From Ruania alkalisoli (GTDB lineage: Bacteria > Actinomycetota > Actinomycetes > Actinomycetales > Beutenbergiaceae): a DNA stretch of 64,000 bases. The DNA is taken from contig NZ_CP063169.1 of the NCBI RefSeq assembly GCF_014960965.1, forward strand, positions 1,769,581 through 1,833,580, written 5' to 3'. The position numbers and the translations under genes are program-made. This document shows, one piece after another, positions 1 to 7,411 of this stretch (its first letter is position 1; every line of letters starts with the position of its first letter). The notes beneath the pieces are model-generated. The model was given only the letters and a program-made list of their open reading frames with translations. It was not told the origin of the DNA and did no database searches.

Positions 1-275
1 ACATAGAGGACGCGGCATCGTCGTGCCCGATCCGGCGGCTGAGTGCCGGTCAGGAGCTGGTCCAGCGCCCACAGGAATGCAGCCAACGTCTTGCCTGAAC
101 CGGTCGGTGCGATCACGAGGGCGTGCTCTCCGGAGGCGATGGCGTCCCAGGCTCCGGCCTGAGCCTGCGTCGGCCGCTCGAACGCACCCGCGAACCACGT
201 GCGGGTCGGCTCGCTGAACTCGGCGAGCGGACTGCCCGCCTCAGTGGCGTCGGAGCTGTGGGGCACGGTCCTCAT
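1..275 (-). CDS. lhr: Lhr-type ATP-dependent helicase, N-terminal part (gene runs off the window)
   Basis: Reading the minus strand from the ATG at 273-275 gives 91 codons with no stop before the window edge. Around residues 22-60 there is a typical Lhr start: a FSEPTRTWF segment, a Q-motif-like PTQAQAGAWDAI, and a Walker A box APTGSGKT followed by LAAFLWALDQL. Lhr proteins are large superfamily 2 DNA helicases involved in DNA repair; the catalytic remainder lies outside the window, so completeness cannot be judged. No clear Shine-Dalgarno or promoter hexamer stands out upstream. Another DEAD/DEAH helicase is possible, but the spacing from the PTQ motif to Walker A and the sequence that follows fit Lhr best. 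Confidence 0.82.
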   Translation of the reverse strand, partial: MRTVPHSSDATEAGSPLAEFSEPTRTWFAGAFERPTQAQAGAWDAIASGEHALVIAPTGSGKTLAAFLWALDQLLTGTQPPDRARRCRVLY

Positions 276-589
276 TGTGCCGCCCCGCACCGACACCGAT
301 CGGTGGAGCCCTCCGGGGCTACGTTCACGGGCAGCGACTCCCTGGGTGATCTGTCGTCGGTTCTGTGTCGGCCGGCTCCTGTGATTCGCCCTCCTGTGTG
401 GTTTCGCGTCCTCGGTCGTTCATCTCCTCGCCGGAACCATTCAGTCCTGGTTGGTGTCAGGACATCGTGGTCCAGCCGGCCAGGGCACTCCTGGCGGTGC
501 ACTCCTGGCGGTCGACGGTGGGCGGCCGGCGGCACGGCACGGTGCGGTGCGGCGTGCTCGTGGTGCGGCGTGCTAGTGCGAGGTTCCGC
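276..589. other. Non-coding gap with short tandem repeats
   Basis: This 314-bp stretch between the 5' end of the helicase gene and the 3' end of the DUF222-HNH gene has no credible coding region. It contains a perfect 14-bp tandem duplication (GCACTCCTGGCGGT at 485-498 and 499-512) and an imperfect 16-bp tandem pair at 546-561 and 562-577 differing at one base. No recognisable RNA gene or strong promoter was seen. Confidence 0.6.
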
Positions 590-2305
590 TTAGAAGGGTG
601 GGTCCTCGTCATCCCCGGGTTGGGCTGGTGTGGGTCCTGGGGTGCGTGGCCCGCCGGGTGTGAGGTCGGTGGTGGTGCCGTCGCGTTCTCGTCGGTAGCG
701 GTGGCCGGTGGGGGTGGTCCATTCGAAGATGCCGGGTTCGGGTTGGGTGAGGGTGAAGTCGCCGTGGGTTTTGATCAGGTGGTCGCGGGTGCACAACGCG
801 CCGAGGTTGGCGTCGCTGGTGTGGCCGCCGTCGTTGTAAGCGGTGGTGTGGTCGAGTTGGGCCTCGCTGGCAGGGTGGGTGCAGCCGGGGCGCACGCAGG
901 TACGGTCACGGGCGCGGATCCGGTCAGCCATGGCCGCGGGTGGTGTGTAGCGGGTGGTGCCGATATCGACCGGGGAACCGGTCAAGGGGTCGGTGACCAG
1001 GCGTCGCCAGATCCCACCGGCCGCCAGGGCGCGGGCGGTAGCCGGGTTGATCGGACCGTACCCCTCGATCACGGGTACCTGACCGATCGGGATCGGCGCC
1101 CCGGGATCGGTGGCACCCTCGAGCGTGCGTCCGGTGGCGTCCTCGGGTGGGCGTCCGGTGGTGTGCTCGGGCCGGTGGCTGGCGCTGCTACGGCCCTGGT
1201 GGCCGGTAGCACCCTCGAGAGGTTCGGGCAGGAGCTGTTCCAGGCTCATCGTGACGTGAACACTGGGCCGGTGCCCGTTACGGGTCGCGACCGGCCACCC
1301 TGCATTCGACCCGCTCTGCCCGCTCTGCTCGGTGGGTGGTGTGGGTGCGGTGGGTGTATCGAGGACACCGGTGTCGAGGGTGCTGATGGCGAGGGTGCTG
1401 GTGGCGAGGGTGCTGGTGGCGAGGGCGTGGTGGCCGAGGCTGGTCAGGGCGTCGAAGCGTAGTTGGTCCAGGGTGCGGGTATCCCCGCTGGCCTTCGCAG
1501 CTCGGGCGGCGCCGTCCAGGGCAAGGTCGAGGGCGAGCACGTCCCCAACGGGGCCTTCCACCCGCAGCGAGGCGACGCCGTCGGGGTGGGCACGGGGGCG
1601 AGTGACGCGCCGCTCGTGGCGGCGCCGCTGGGCACGCGCGTGAGCCTCGTCCGGGTCGACCGCGATCAACGCGGCTGCGACGTCGGCACGTAGCTGCGCC
1701 GGGGTGCGGCCCGGGGCACGCTCGATCACCTCGTCCTCGACCGCGATAGCGACCTGCCAGGGCACGTGCTCCACCCCGTCGGCGATCACGACTGCCCGGG
1801 CCTGATCGATCACCCCGGCCGCGAGCGCCTCCTCGGTCCGGGTCAGGTAGGTCGACAACTGGTGCCCACGCCGGACCAGGTCATGCCCCTGACGCTTGCT
1901 GCACCGCAACCGCAGTGCCAGGCAGTCACCGGCCACCCCAGCCGGGCCCGTGGTGTGCTCGGCCAGCACCTGTGGATTCATCGGCTCACGGCTGGTGAGT
2001 GTCGCTGCAGCCCGCAGCTGGATCTGCTGGGCACGGGATGCCACCCGTTGCGCGGCAGCGGCGACCTCCACCAGGCCTGCTTCGTCCAGCTGTTCCAGGT
2101 CCAGGCCCTCCAGATCGGCCAGCAACCCCGCGCTACCAGCCTGGGCATGTAACCGGTCCTGCCACGGGGTCTCGTGAGCAACCAGGGTCGCCAGCATGCC
2201 CGCCTCGATACCCGAGAGCTCAGCCTCGGACCGTCCCAGCTCGCGCAGCAGGCGTTCCCGGGTCTCCTGCGACCCGGGAACTTCCTCCCACCATGCGTCG
2301 AACAT
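590..2305 (-). CDS. DUF222 / HNH endonuclease domain protein (13E12 repeat family type)
   Basis: 571 residues. The N-terminal two thirds resembles DUF222, with helical stretches such as LAADLEGLDLEQLDEAGL-like segments; the C-terminus has an HNH nuclease site: CVRPGCTHP, then QLDHTTAYNDGGHT, NLGALCTRDH and KTHGDF. This is the arrangement of actinobacterial 13E12-family proteins, which are often multicopy; their function is poorly known but the HNH part is a predicted metal-dependent nuclease. The ATG at 2305 was chosen because a TAGAGT hexamer ends 7 nt before it with TTGCAT 17 bp further up, giving a leaderless start. Low-complexity linkers lie in the middle: an (A/I)TSTL repeat from a 15-bp DNA tandem (1376-1435) and a TTGRPPEDATGRTLEGA-like stretch. 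No terminal inverted repeats or transposase were seen. Confidence 0.85.
   Translation of the reverse strand: MFDAWWEEVPGSQETRERLLRELGRSEAELSGIEAGMLATLVAHETPWQDRLHAQAGSAGLLADLEGLDLEQLDEAGLVEVAAAAQRVASRAQQIQLRAAATLTSREPMNPQVLAEHTTGPAGVAGDCLALRLRCSKRQGHDLVRRGHQLSTYLTRTEEALAAGVIDQARAVVIADGVEHVPWQVAIAVEDEVIERAPGRTPAQLRADVAAALIAVDPDEAHARAQRRRHERRVTRPRAHPDGVASLRVEGPVGDVLALDLALDGAARAAKASGDTRTLDQLRFDALTSLGHHALATSTLATSTLAISTLDTGVLDTPTAPTPPTEQSGQSGSNAGWPVATRNGHRPSVHVTMSLEQLLPEPLEGATGHQGRSSASHRPEHTTGRPPEDATGRTLEGATDPGAPIPIGQVPVIEGYGPINPATARALAAGGIWRRLVTDPLTGSPVDIGTTRYTPPAAMADRIRARDRTCVRPGCTHPASEAQLDHTTAYNDGGHTSDANLGALCTRDHLIKTHGDFTLTQPEPGIFEWTTPTGHRYRRERDGTTTDLTPGGPRTPGPTPAQPGDDEDPPF
1376..1435. repeat. 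15-bp tandem repeat inside the DUF222-HNH gene
   Basis: Units GAGGGTGCTG(A/G)TGGC at 1376-1390, 1391-1405 and 1406-1420, with a degenerate fourth copy. On the coding (minus) strand they encode TSTLA-type pentapeptides in the linker between the DUF222 and HNH parts. In-frame length change by slippage is likely. Confidence 0.85.
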
Positions 2306-2312
2306 GTGTTTC

Positions 2313-2341
2313 ACTCTAGGTGATGTGCCCACACCATGCAA
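2313..2341 (-). promoter_or_regulatory. Promoter of the DUF222-HNH gene
   Basis: On the minus strand TTGCAT (2336-2341), a 17-bp spacer and TAGAGT (2313-2318) form a good sigma-70-type promoter. The ATG follows only 7 nt after the -10 hexamer, so the transcript should be leaderless. Confidence 0.65.
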
Positions 2342-2545
2342 GACCACTCACAGCGCACCAACGACAGCACGACGCCAACGGTCCCCACCGCCCTCAGCAC
2401 GCCACCCGTGCCCACCCGCACACCCGATCTCAGCCATACCCGCACCCTCCCACCGGGGTCTGACATCGCTCGTGCTCACGGCGTCGAGCTGTGGAGGTGT
2501 GGGGCGGCGTGGGTTCGCGTGGACATGTGTCGTCGGGTCGCGACG

Positions 2546-2551
2546 TAGGCT
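2546..2551 (+). promoter_or_regulatory. -10 hexamer of the DUF3046 gene (leaderless start)
   Basis: TAGGCT is followed by GGAGAG and then the GTG start at 2558. The 6-nt distance suggests that transcription begins at or next to the start codon, although GGAGAG could also act as a Shine-Dalgarno for a longer transcript. Confidence 0.5.
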
Positions 2552-2557
2552 GGAGAG

Positions 2558-2779
2558 GTGAAGCACTCCGAGTTTCAGGTCGCGATGCGGGACACCTTCG
2601 GTGCCTATGCCTCATCGCTCGCTGAGGATCTGGTCCTTGCGCCCCTGGGGAGCCGAACGGCCAACCAGGCACTGGCCGAGGGGGTCCAGCCCCGGGCGGT
2701 GTGGGCGGCCATCTGCGAGGTCAACGAGCTGCCGGAGTCCGTGCGGTGGCACCATCGTCGGGCTGAACACACCCGCTGA
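2558..2779 (+). CDS. DUF3046 family small protein
   Basis: 73 residues, starting with a family-typical MKHSEF followed by FGAYASSLAEDLVLAPLGSRTANQALAEG, then VWAAICEVNELPESVRW. This matches the actinobacterial DUF3046 family in length (about 65-75 residues) and in location, since these genes usually sit just before recA. The function is unknown. The GTG start at 2558 gives the conserved N-terminus and is preceded by a -10-like TAGGCT. The protein is soluble, with no cysteines or membrane segments that would suggest a mechanism. Confidence 0.85.
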   Translation: MKHSEFQVAMRDTFGAYASSLAEDLVLAPLGSRTANQALAEGVQPRAVWAAICEVNELPESVRWHHRRAEHTR

Positions 2780-2840
2780 GGCCTGTTCCGGCCCTGGATA
2801 AGTGCTGGGCTCACGGGTGCCTGCGTGCCACGATCGGCCG

Positions 2841-3384
2841 GTGATGTCCGATCAGGTGACTATCCGAGGCGAGTGCGAGAAAGACACCGACGAGGTCTTC
2901 GAAGTGGTGCGAGCGGCGTTCACGGGCTGCGGCGGTGAGCCCGTGAACGCGGCTTGAGGCCGCACTGGCCGCCAGGATCGGCCATGCGCTCGCGGCAGAG
3001 ACCGAGGGGGCACTCATCGGACAAGTGCGACTGACCGAGGCCTGGGTCGACGCCGCGACTGCGCTGGTGCCGGCCTGGGTGCTCAGCCCGCTCTCCGTGC
3101 TGCCTGAGCACCAAGGGAACGGGATCGGTTCCGCGTTGGTGCGTGCAGTTCTCGACCTTGCCGCCGACACGACCCGACCGCTGGTGTTCTTGGAGGGGCA
3201 CCCGGACTTCTACCCGCGCTTCGGGTTCGGGCGTGCATCGGCTCTGGGCTTCCTCTCGCCGTCACTACGGATACCGGATTCGGAATTTCAGGTGGCGCGG
3301 CTACCTGGCCATGAACCATGGATGATAGGCACGCTCATCTACCCGGACACGTTCTGGCAGTACGACAGCGTGGGCCTGCGCTGA
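2841..3384 (+). pseudogene. GNAT-family N-acetyltransferase with a frameshift
   Basis: The gene reads in two frames. From GTG 2841 (or ATG 2844) 38 codons encode a GNAT N-terminus (DQVTIRGECEKDTDEVFEVV, then AAFTG) and stop at TGA 2955-2957. In the +1 frame, from CTT 2953, the reading continues LEAALAARIGHALAAETEG and on through the acetyl-CoA site LPEHQGNGIGSALVRA to GFGRASALGF and the stop at 3384. Joined, the two parts give an ordinary GNAT of about 180 residues of the YhbS type. A 13-bp perfect inverted repeat (2916-2928 / 2938-2950) ends 3 bp before the frame switch. This may be a true pseudogene, a sequencing error in a hairpin, or (unlikely) a programmed frameshift. The intact C-terminal frame could still be translated from GTG 3025 but would lack strand 1. 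Confidence 0.75.
2916..2950. repeat. Perfect inverted repeat at the GNAT frameshift
   Basis: GCGTTCACGGGCT (2916-2928) and AGCCCGTGAACGC (2938-2950) are exact reverse complements separated by a 9-nt loop. They lie inside the acetyltransferase reading frame and end immediately before the frame change. Confidence 0.9.
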
Positions 3385-3576
3385 ACCAGCCGTACTACCT
3401 GGGTGACGTCACCGACTGCCTGCGGACTATCGGGGGAGCGTCGAGCCGCTCGCTCCGGCATGAGTGATTCGATGCGGACGCCGGACGTGCGTGAAGACCG
3501 GCGGCGATGGCCCCTCCTGCCATCGCCGCCGGCGATATGGAGCCGACGCGAGAGATGGCTCGCACGGCACGTGTGG

Positions 3577-4815
3577 CTACTCGCTCTCCGCAGGCGAGGA
3601 ATCCTCGGGTGAAGAGTCGTCCGAGGACGGATCCTCGGACGAGGTCTCATCTGAGCGCGACTCCCCGGATGCCTCCGGCTCAGCCGTGTCGGCATCGGCC
3701 GACTCTTCGGGATCGGCCGACCCATCAGGATCGGCAACGGTCTCGGGCAGTGGGAACAGTGACGGCGCCGGCCACCGAGGTTCTCGTACCGCCTCAGGGT
3801 CCCAGGTCCAGCCGCCGTCCGGCTCGGGGATCAGGTCTGCGGGAGAGATAGTGGGGTAGGGGAATGCGTTGAGCGGAGCGGCACCCTCCAGCGCCGCGAG
3901 CGGCACACCCGATCCCGGAATGCCGACGCCATCGCTCTCCCACATCATCCAGTCACCGCCCTCAGGCTGCAGGATGAGTGGGTTGCCGTCCTGGTCGACA
4001 ATCTGCGCCCCTTCGATGGGCTGGCCATCGGGGCCGTAGACGAAGAGGTTGCCGGCGCGCGCGCCGTCAACGAAGACTCCATCTGTTGGAGTTCCGTCCA
4101 CGATGGTCGTGGGGCTTCCGTCCGCATGGCCTTGCCGATAGGCGTTATCTACGGCGCGAGAGGCCGCATTGTTTGCAAGGACCAGGATGGGCAGCGCGAG
4201 GGTGACAGCGAGCGCGCTTGCTGCGACCCCCAGTGCTCGCCTGCGGCGCGTGTCGTCGATGGCGCCCCGGCCCCACTGAACGCTCAGGATGACGAGAACG
4301 ACCAGCACGAGAAGGACAAGGGGGCGATCTGGAAGCGGGCGGAAGTTCTCCCCTACGAAGATGCCGAAAACTTGATAGAGGACCCAGGCTCGAAAGATCC
4401 ACCAGATCGGCCGAAGGTCGCGCACGACGGGTGCAACCGCCGTCAGCACCCTGTGCCGAGCAACGAAAGCGGACCACCGCTCGGCGATGCCGCGCCCGGT
4501 CTCGGAAAGTACGTGCCGGAGTGTGCGACGACCTGATGTGCCGCCGACCGCAGGTGCGATCCCCGCGGCGTCGCGCATCTCGGCGGCGTAGTCCCCGGGG
4601 TCGCCGAAGCGCCGCGCGAGGTCGGTGAGCGTGAGCCGGTCGAGCTCGTCCTGCGGCAGCCGGTCTGCGAGGGAATCGTTCAGATCCGCCTCGAGGCCAC
4701 CGGTGAGTTCGTCGAGCGTCTCAGGCTGGAGATCGTTCAGATGGTGCCGGACGGCGCCGGCGTAGGCGGCGACGGCGTGCGCGGCGCCGGTGGTTGTGTC
4801 GGTGGTGGTGGACAT
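3577..4815 (-). CDS. HAAS/DUF1700-type membrane protein with acidic tail
   Basis: 412 residues from ATG 4815, which overlaps the stop of the upstream padR gene (TGATG). Residues 10-75 form a HAAS-like helical domain (AYAGAVRHHLNDLQPETLDEL, ARRFGDPGDYAAEMRDAAG). Two or three membrane segments follow around residues 140-240 (IWWIFRAWVLYQVFGIF, PLVLLVLVVLVILSVQW, VAASALAVTLALPILVLA). After these comes a probably extracytoplasmic region with GTPTDGVFVDGARAGNLFVYG and a proline/tryptophan-rich stretch. The last 50 residues are almost only D, E, S, P and A. HAAS proteins are typically encoded with a PadR-like repressor that controls them, as here; the molecular function is unknown. The operon structure is well supported, the role is not. 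Confidence 0.75.
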   Translation of the reverse strand: MSTTTDTTTGAAHAVAAYAGAVRHHLNDLQPETLDELTGGLEADLNDSLADRLPQDELDRLTLTDLARRFGDPGDYAAEMRDAAGIAPAVGGTSGRRTLRHVLSETGRGIAERWSAFVARHRVLTAVAPVVRDLRPIWWIFRAWVLYQVFGIFVGENFRPLPDRPLVLLVLVVLVILSVQWGRGAIDDTRRRRALGVAASALAVTLALPILVLANNAASRAVDNAYRQGHADGSPTTIVDGTPTDGVFVDGARAGNLFVYGPDGQPIEGAQIVDQDGNPLILQPEGGDWMMWESDGVGIPGSGVPLAALEGAAPLNAFPYPTISPADLIPEPDGGWTWDPEAVREPRWPAPSLFPLPETVADPDGSADPEESADADTAEPEASGESRSDETSSEDPSSDDSSPEDSSPAESE

Positions 4816-5144
4816 CAGGACGCCTCCGCCAGGTCGAGCAGTTCGGTCATGGTGCGTTCGAACTCTCGCCACTGCTTGGCTTGGAGCTCGAGCGAGGCCC
4901 GCCCTTGGGCCGTGATCCCGTAGTACTTGCGGTGCGGCCCCTCCTCCGAGGGGACCACGTAGCTGGTGAGGGCACCAGCGGCGTAGAGCCGGCGGAGCGT
5001 GCCGTAGACGGAGGCGTCGCCGACGTCAGTGAGTCCGCTGGCCCGCAGGCGTCGCAGGACGTCGTAGCCGTAGCCGTCTTCGCGAGAGACGACGGCAAGG
5101 ACTGCGACATCGAGCACCCCCCGGAGTAGTTGAGTCGTGTCCAT
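4815..5144 (-). CDS. PadR-family transcriptional regulator
   Basis: 109 residues. Winged-helix PadR fold: MDTTQLLRGVLDVAVLAVV, then REDGYGYDVLRRL, the recognition-helix segment ASVYGTLRRLYAAGALTSY and the wing EGPHRKYYGITAQGRASLE. The start is ATG 5144 because GGGGAAGGG directly upstream makes a Shine-Dalgarno and family members begin at this point; an in-frame ATG 27 nt earlier would remove the ribosome site. It is the first gene of a two-gene operon with the HAAS membrane protein (1-nt overlap) and probably represses it. The upstream region has short palindromes that may be its operator. The ligand cannot be told from sequence. Confidence 0.88.
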   Translation of the reverse strand: MDTTQLLRGVLDVAVLAVVSREDGYGYDVLRRLRASGLTDVGDASVYGTLRRLYAAGALTSYVVPSEEGPHRKYYGITAQGRASLELQAKQWREFERTMTELLDLAEAS

Positions 5145-5160
5145 CCCTTCCCCTTTCGCG

Positions 5161-5234
5161 GTGGTACCCATGACGCCCGGGTGGGCCGGTACGTACCACG
5201 CACACTACCGCGGTTCACGTAGTACCGCACGTAG
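5161..5234. promoter_or_regulatory. Palindrome-rich region upstream of padR (possible operator)
   Basis: Contains the perfect 10-bp palindrome GGTACGTACC (5188-5197), an inverted pair GTGGTAC/GTACCAC (5161-5167 / 5193-5199) and a direct repeat CACGTAG at 5216-5222 and 5228-5234. PadR regulators bind dyads in their own promoters, so this is the likely autoregulatory site. No clean -35/-10 pair was found. Confidence 0.4.
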
Positions 5235-5300
5235 CGCAGATGGCGTGTCGACCATCCGGGCGAGGGGGATCTCCGGCGTGTCGGATGCGCCGTCCCATGA

Positions 5301-5321
5301 TCGAACAGCCGTTCGTATACT
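5301..5321 (+). promoter_or_regulatory. LexA (SOS) box overlapping the recA -10 element
   Basis: TCGAAC-AGCC-GTTCGT at 5301-5316 matches the Gram-positive/actinobacterial SOS box TCGAAC-N4-GTTCGA at 11 of 12 fixed positions. It overlaps by one base a strong -10 hexamer TATACT (5316-5321). The -35 is weak. The recA leader would then be about 180 nt; the remainder of the 5145-5507 gap shows no other structure I can name. Confidence 0.82.
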
Positions 5322-5507
5322 CTTGTTCACAGACGCATGGACGATGGTGCGCCGTCCACAACCAGTGGCCGGCCGGTATCGGATGTCAGTGGTCGGACAT
5401 AGCCTGCGTCCAGGTAGCCGTCCGGAGAGGGCGGGCCCTGACGAGACCAGTCCTAGCCGTAGACGAGGCGGGTTGCCCCGCCACCAGAGACACAAGAAGG
5501 TGAAGAG

Positions 5508-6560
5508 ATGGCTGCACCAGTCGCAGACCGCACTAAGGCTCTTGAAGCCGCCCTCGGACAGATCGACCGTGCCTTCGGTAAGGGCTCGGTGATGCGCCTC
5601 GGCGATGACTCACGTCCGCCGGTCGAGGTGATCCCCACCGGCTCGATCGCGCTCGACGTCGCCCTCGGTGTCGGCGGGCTGCCGCGCGGGCGGATCATCG
5701 AGATCTATGGCCCGGAGTCCTCCGGTAAGACGACCGTGGCCCTGCACGCGGTGGCGAACGCGCAGAAGAACGGCGGGATCGCTGCCTTCATCGATGCTGA
5801 GCACGCACTTGACCCCGAGTACGCCAAGAAGCTCGGCGTGGACACTGACGCGCTGCTCGTCTCCCAGCCGGATACGGGAGAGCAGGCGCTGGAGATCATG
5901 GACATGCTGATCCGCTCCGGTGCGCTGGACATCGTCGTGATCGACTCCGTCGCGGCGCTCGTGCCGAAGGCGGAGATCGAGGGCGAGATGGGCGACAGTC
6001 ACGTCGGCCTGCAGGCCCGGCTGATGTCGCAGGCCCTGCGCAAGATCACCGGTGCGTTGAGCGCCTCCGGCACCACGGCGATCTTCATCAATCAGCTCCG
6101 AGAGAAGATCGGCGTCTTCTTCGGATCGCCGGAAACCACCACCGGCGGTAAGGCGCTCAAGTTCTACTCCTCGGTGCGCATCGACGTGCGCCGGATCGAG
6201 ACCCTCAAGGAGGGCACCGACTCGGTCGGCAACCGTACCCGCGCCAAGGTCGTGAAGAACAAGATGGCGCCGCCGTTCAAGCAGGCTGAGTTCGACATCA
6301 TCTATGGCGTGGGGATCTCCCGCGAGGGCAGCCTCATCGACCTCGGTGTGGAGCACGGCATCGTTCGCAAGTCCGGCGCCTGGTACACCTACGAGGGCGA
6401 TCAGCTCGGGCAGGGCAAGGAGAACTCTCGCCGCTTCCTCAAGGACAACCCCGAGCTCGCAGTCGAGATCGAGCAGAAGATCAAGACCAAGCTCGGGATC
6501 GGGGTCAAGCTGGAGGCCGTCACGGAAGACGCAGACGCAGCTGAGGCCGTCGACTTCTGA
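5508..6560 (+). CDS. recA: Recombinase RecA
   Basis: 350 residues, full length. RecA forms ATP-dependent filaments on single-stranded DNA, catalyses strand exchange and stimulates LexA self-cleavage. Visible motifs: Walker A GPESSGKT (residues 68-75), [18 protein letters not shown], Walker B-type [21 protein letters not shown], the L2/[21 protein letters not shown] region and an acidic C-terminal tail ending [11 protein letters not shown] 5508 is preceded by AAGAAGGTGAAGAG. It is followed 164 bp later by recX, with a hairpin between them, and is preceded by an SOS box. The actinobacterial order DUF3046-recA-recX is kept, with a PadR operon inserted. Confidence 0.99.
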   Translation: MAAPVADRTKALEAALGQIDRAFGKGSVMRLGDDSRPPVEVIPTGSIALDVALGVGGLPRGRIIEIYGPESSGKTTVALHAVANAQKNGGIAAFIDAEHALDPEYAKKLGVDTDALLVSQPDTGEQALEIMDMLIRSGALDIVVIDSVAALVPKAEIEGEMGDSHVGLQARLMSQALRKITGALSASGTTAIFINQLREKIGVFFGSPETTTGGKALKFYSSVRIDVRRIETLKEGTDSVGNRTRAKVVKNKMAPPFKQAEFDIIYGVGISREGSLIDLGVEHGIVRKSGAWYTYEGDQLGQGKENSRRFLKDNPELAVEIEQKIKTKLGIGVKLEAVTEDADAAEAVDF

Positions 6561-6587
6561 TCGAGGCACATGCTGACCGCATCAGGT

Positions 6588-6622
6588 CGCCGTCGGGATT
6601 CTGGTCGTGAACCCCGACGGCG
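6588..6622 (+). terminator. Hairpin between recA and recX
   Basis: CGCCGTCGGG (6588-6597) and CCCGACGGCG (6613-6622) form a perfect 10-bp stem with a 15-nt loop, 28 nt after the recA stop. There is no U tract, so it may be a partial terminator or processing site that lets a minority of transcripts read into recX. Confidence 0.55.
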
Positions 6623-6724
6623 GCCGGCGCCCTTCCCGGTTGTCCCGGTCGCGTGGGGTGTGGCAGTACGTAGGTCCGTCGTAGCAGCGTGGTCTGCGAG
6701 TTGAACCAGGGGAGTGGTCCCGAA

Positions 6725-7303
6725 GTGAGAGCCGCCCGACGGCGTCCGGTGCGCGGGCAGGAACCGCCCGACCAAGGCGCCGCCGCCCAGGATGCAGAAC
6801 CGGATCCCGAGGGTGTGGCGCGCACGATCGCGCTGCGCAAGTTGAACGCCGCACCTCAGTCGCGTGCGCAGCTGGCTGAGGCGATGGCAGCCAAGGACGT
6901 CCCCGACGCCGTCGCCGAGAAAGTGCTCGACCGCTTCACCGAGGTGGGCCTGATCGATGACGCAGCCTACGCCGAGATGCTGGTTCGCAGCCGCCACGGG
7001 GACCGCGGACTCGCCCGGCGGGCTCTCGCCCAGGAGCTCGAGCGCAAGGGCATCGACCGTGAGACTGCCCAGACGGCGCTGGAAGCGATCCAGCCCGAGG
7101 ACGAGCGCGATCGCGCTCGCGAACTGGTGCGGCGGAAGGCTCGCAGCACCGCCGGACTCGACCCGCAGAAGCGTCGGCGCCGGCTGGTCAGCATGCTGGC
7201 TCGGAAGGGGTATGGGCCTGGCGTTGCACTCGGGGTTGTGGACGAGGTGCTATGCCGTGACGATGAGCAATTCGGCGCACACCCGTTCCCGGAGACGCCC
7301 TGA
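6725..7303 (+). CDS. recX: Regulatory protein RecX
   Basis: 192 residues. RecX binds the RecA filament and inhibits its activity; it usually follows recA as here. The family helical repeats are visible: ARTIALRKLNAAPQSRAQLAEAM, VLDRFTEVGLIDDAAYAEMLV, RGLARRALAQELERKGID and RRRRLVSMLARKGYGPGVA. A basic/acidic N-terminal extension of about 45 residues precedes the conserved core. The GTG at 6725 is chosen because AGGGGAGTGG lies 7-8 nt upstream; an upstream GTG at 6689 lacks this. Expression probably depends on read-through from the SOS-regulated recA promoter past the intergenic hairpin. Confidence 0.9.
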   Translation: MRAARRRPVRGQEPPDQGAAAQDAEPDPEGVARTIALRKLNAAPQSRAQLAEAMAAKDVPDAVAEKVLDRFTEVGLIDDAAYAEMLVRSRHGDRGLARRALAQELERKGIDRETAQTALEAIQPEDERDRARELVRRKARSTAGLDPQKRRRRLVSMLARKGYGPGVALGVVDEVLCRDDEQFGAHPFPETP

Positions 7304-7411
7304 ACGACGATCCGCTGCCGCGTCGACGGTGCACGTCCGTCCTGACTGCTGCTGTTGCGAGCCGATGTAGCCGTGCGTAGCCATGTGTGTACGTGGCGCG
7401 CCTCGTTGGTG

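Noticed and set aside
365-1462. Plus-strand open frame of 365 codons opposite the DUF222-HNH gene
   Set aside because: Glycine/valine-rich antisense frame; the minus-strand protein has the HNH site and a good promoter.
590-2305. DUF222-HNH gene as an insertion sequence
   Set aside because: No transposase, terminal inverted repeats or target duplications were found around it.
5610-6569. Long minus-strand open frame opposite recA
   Set aside because: Antisense shadow; no ribosome site or domain.
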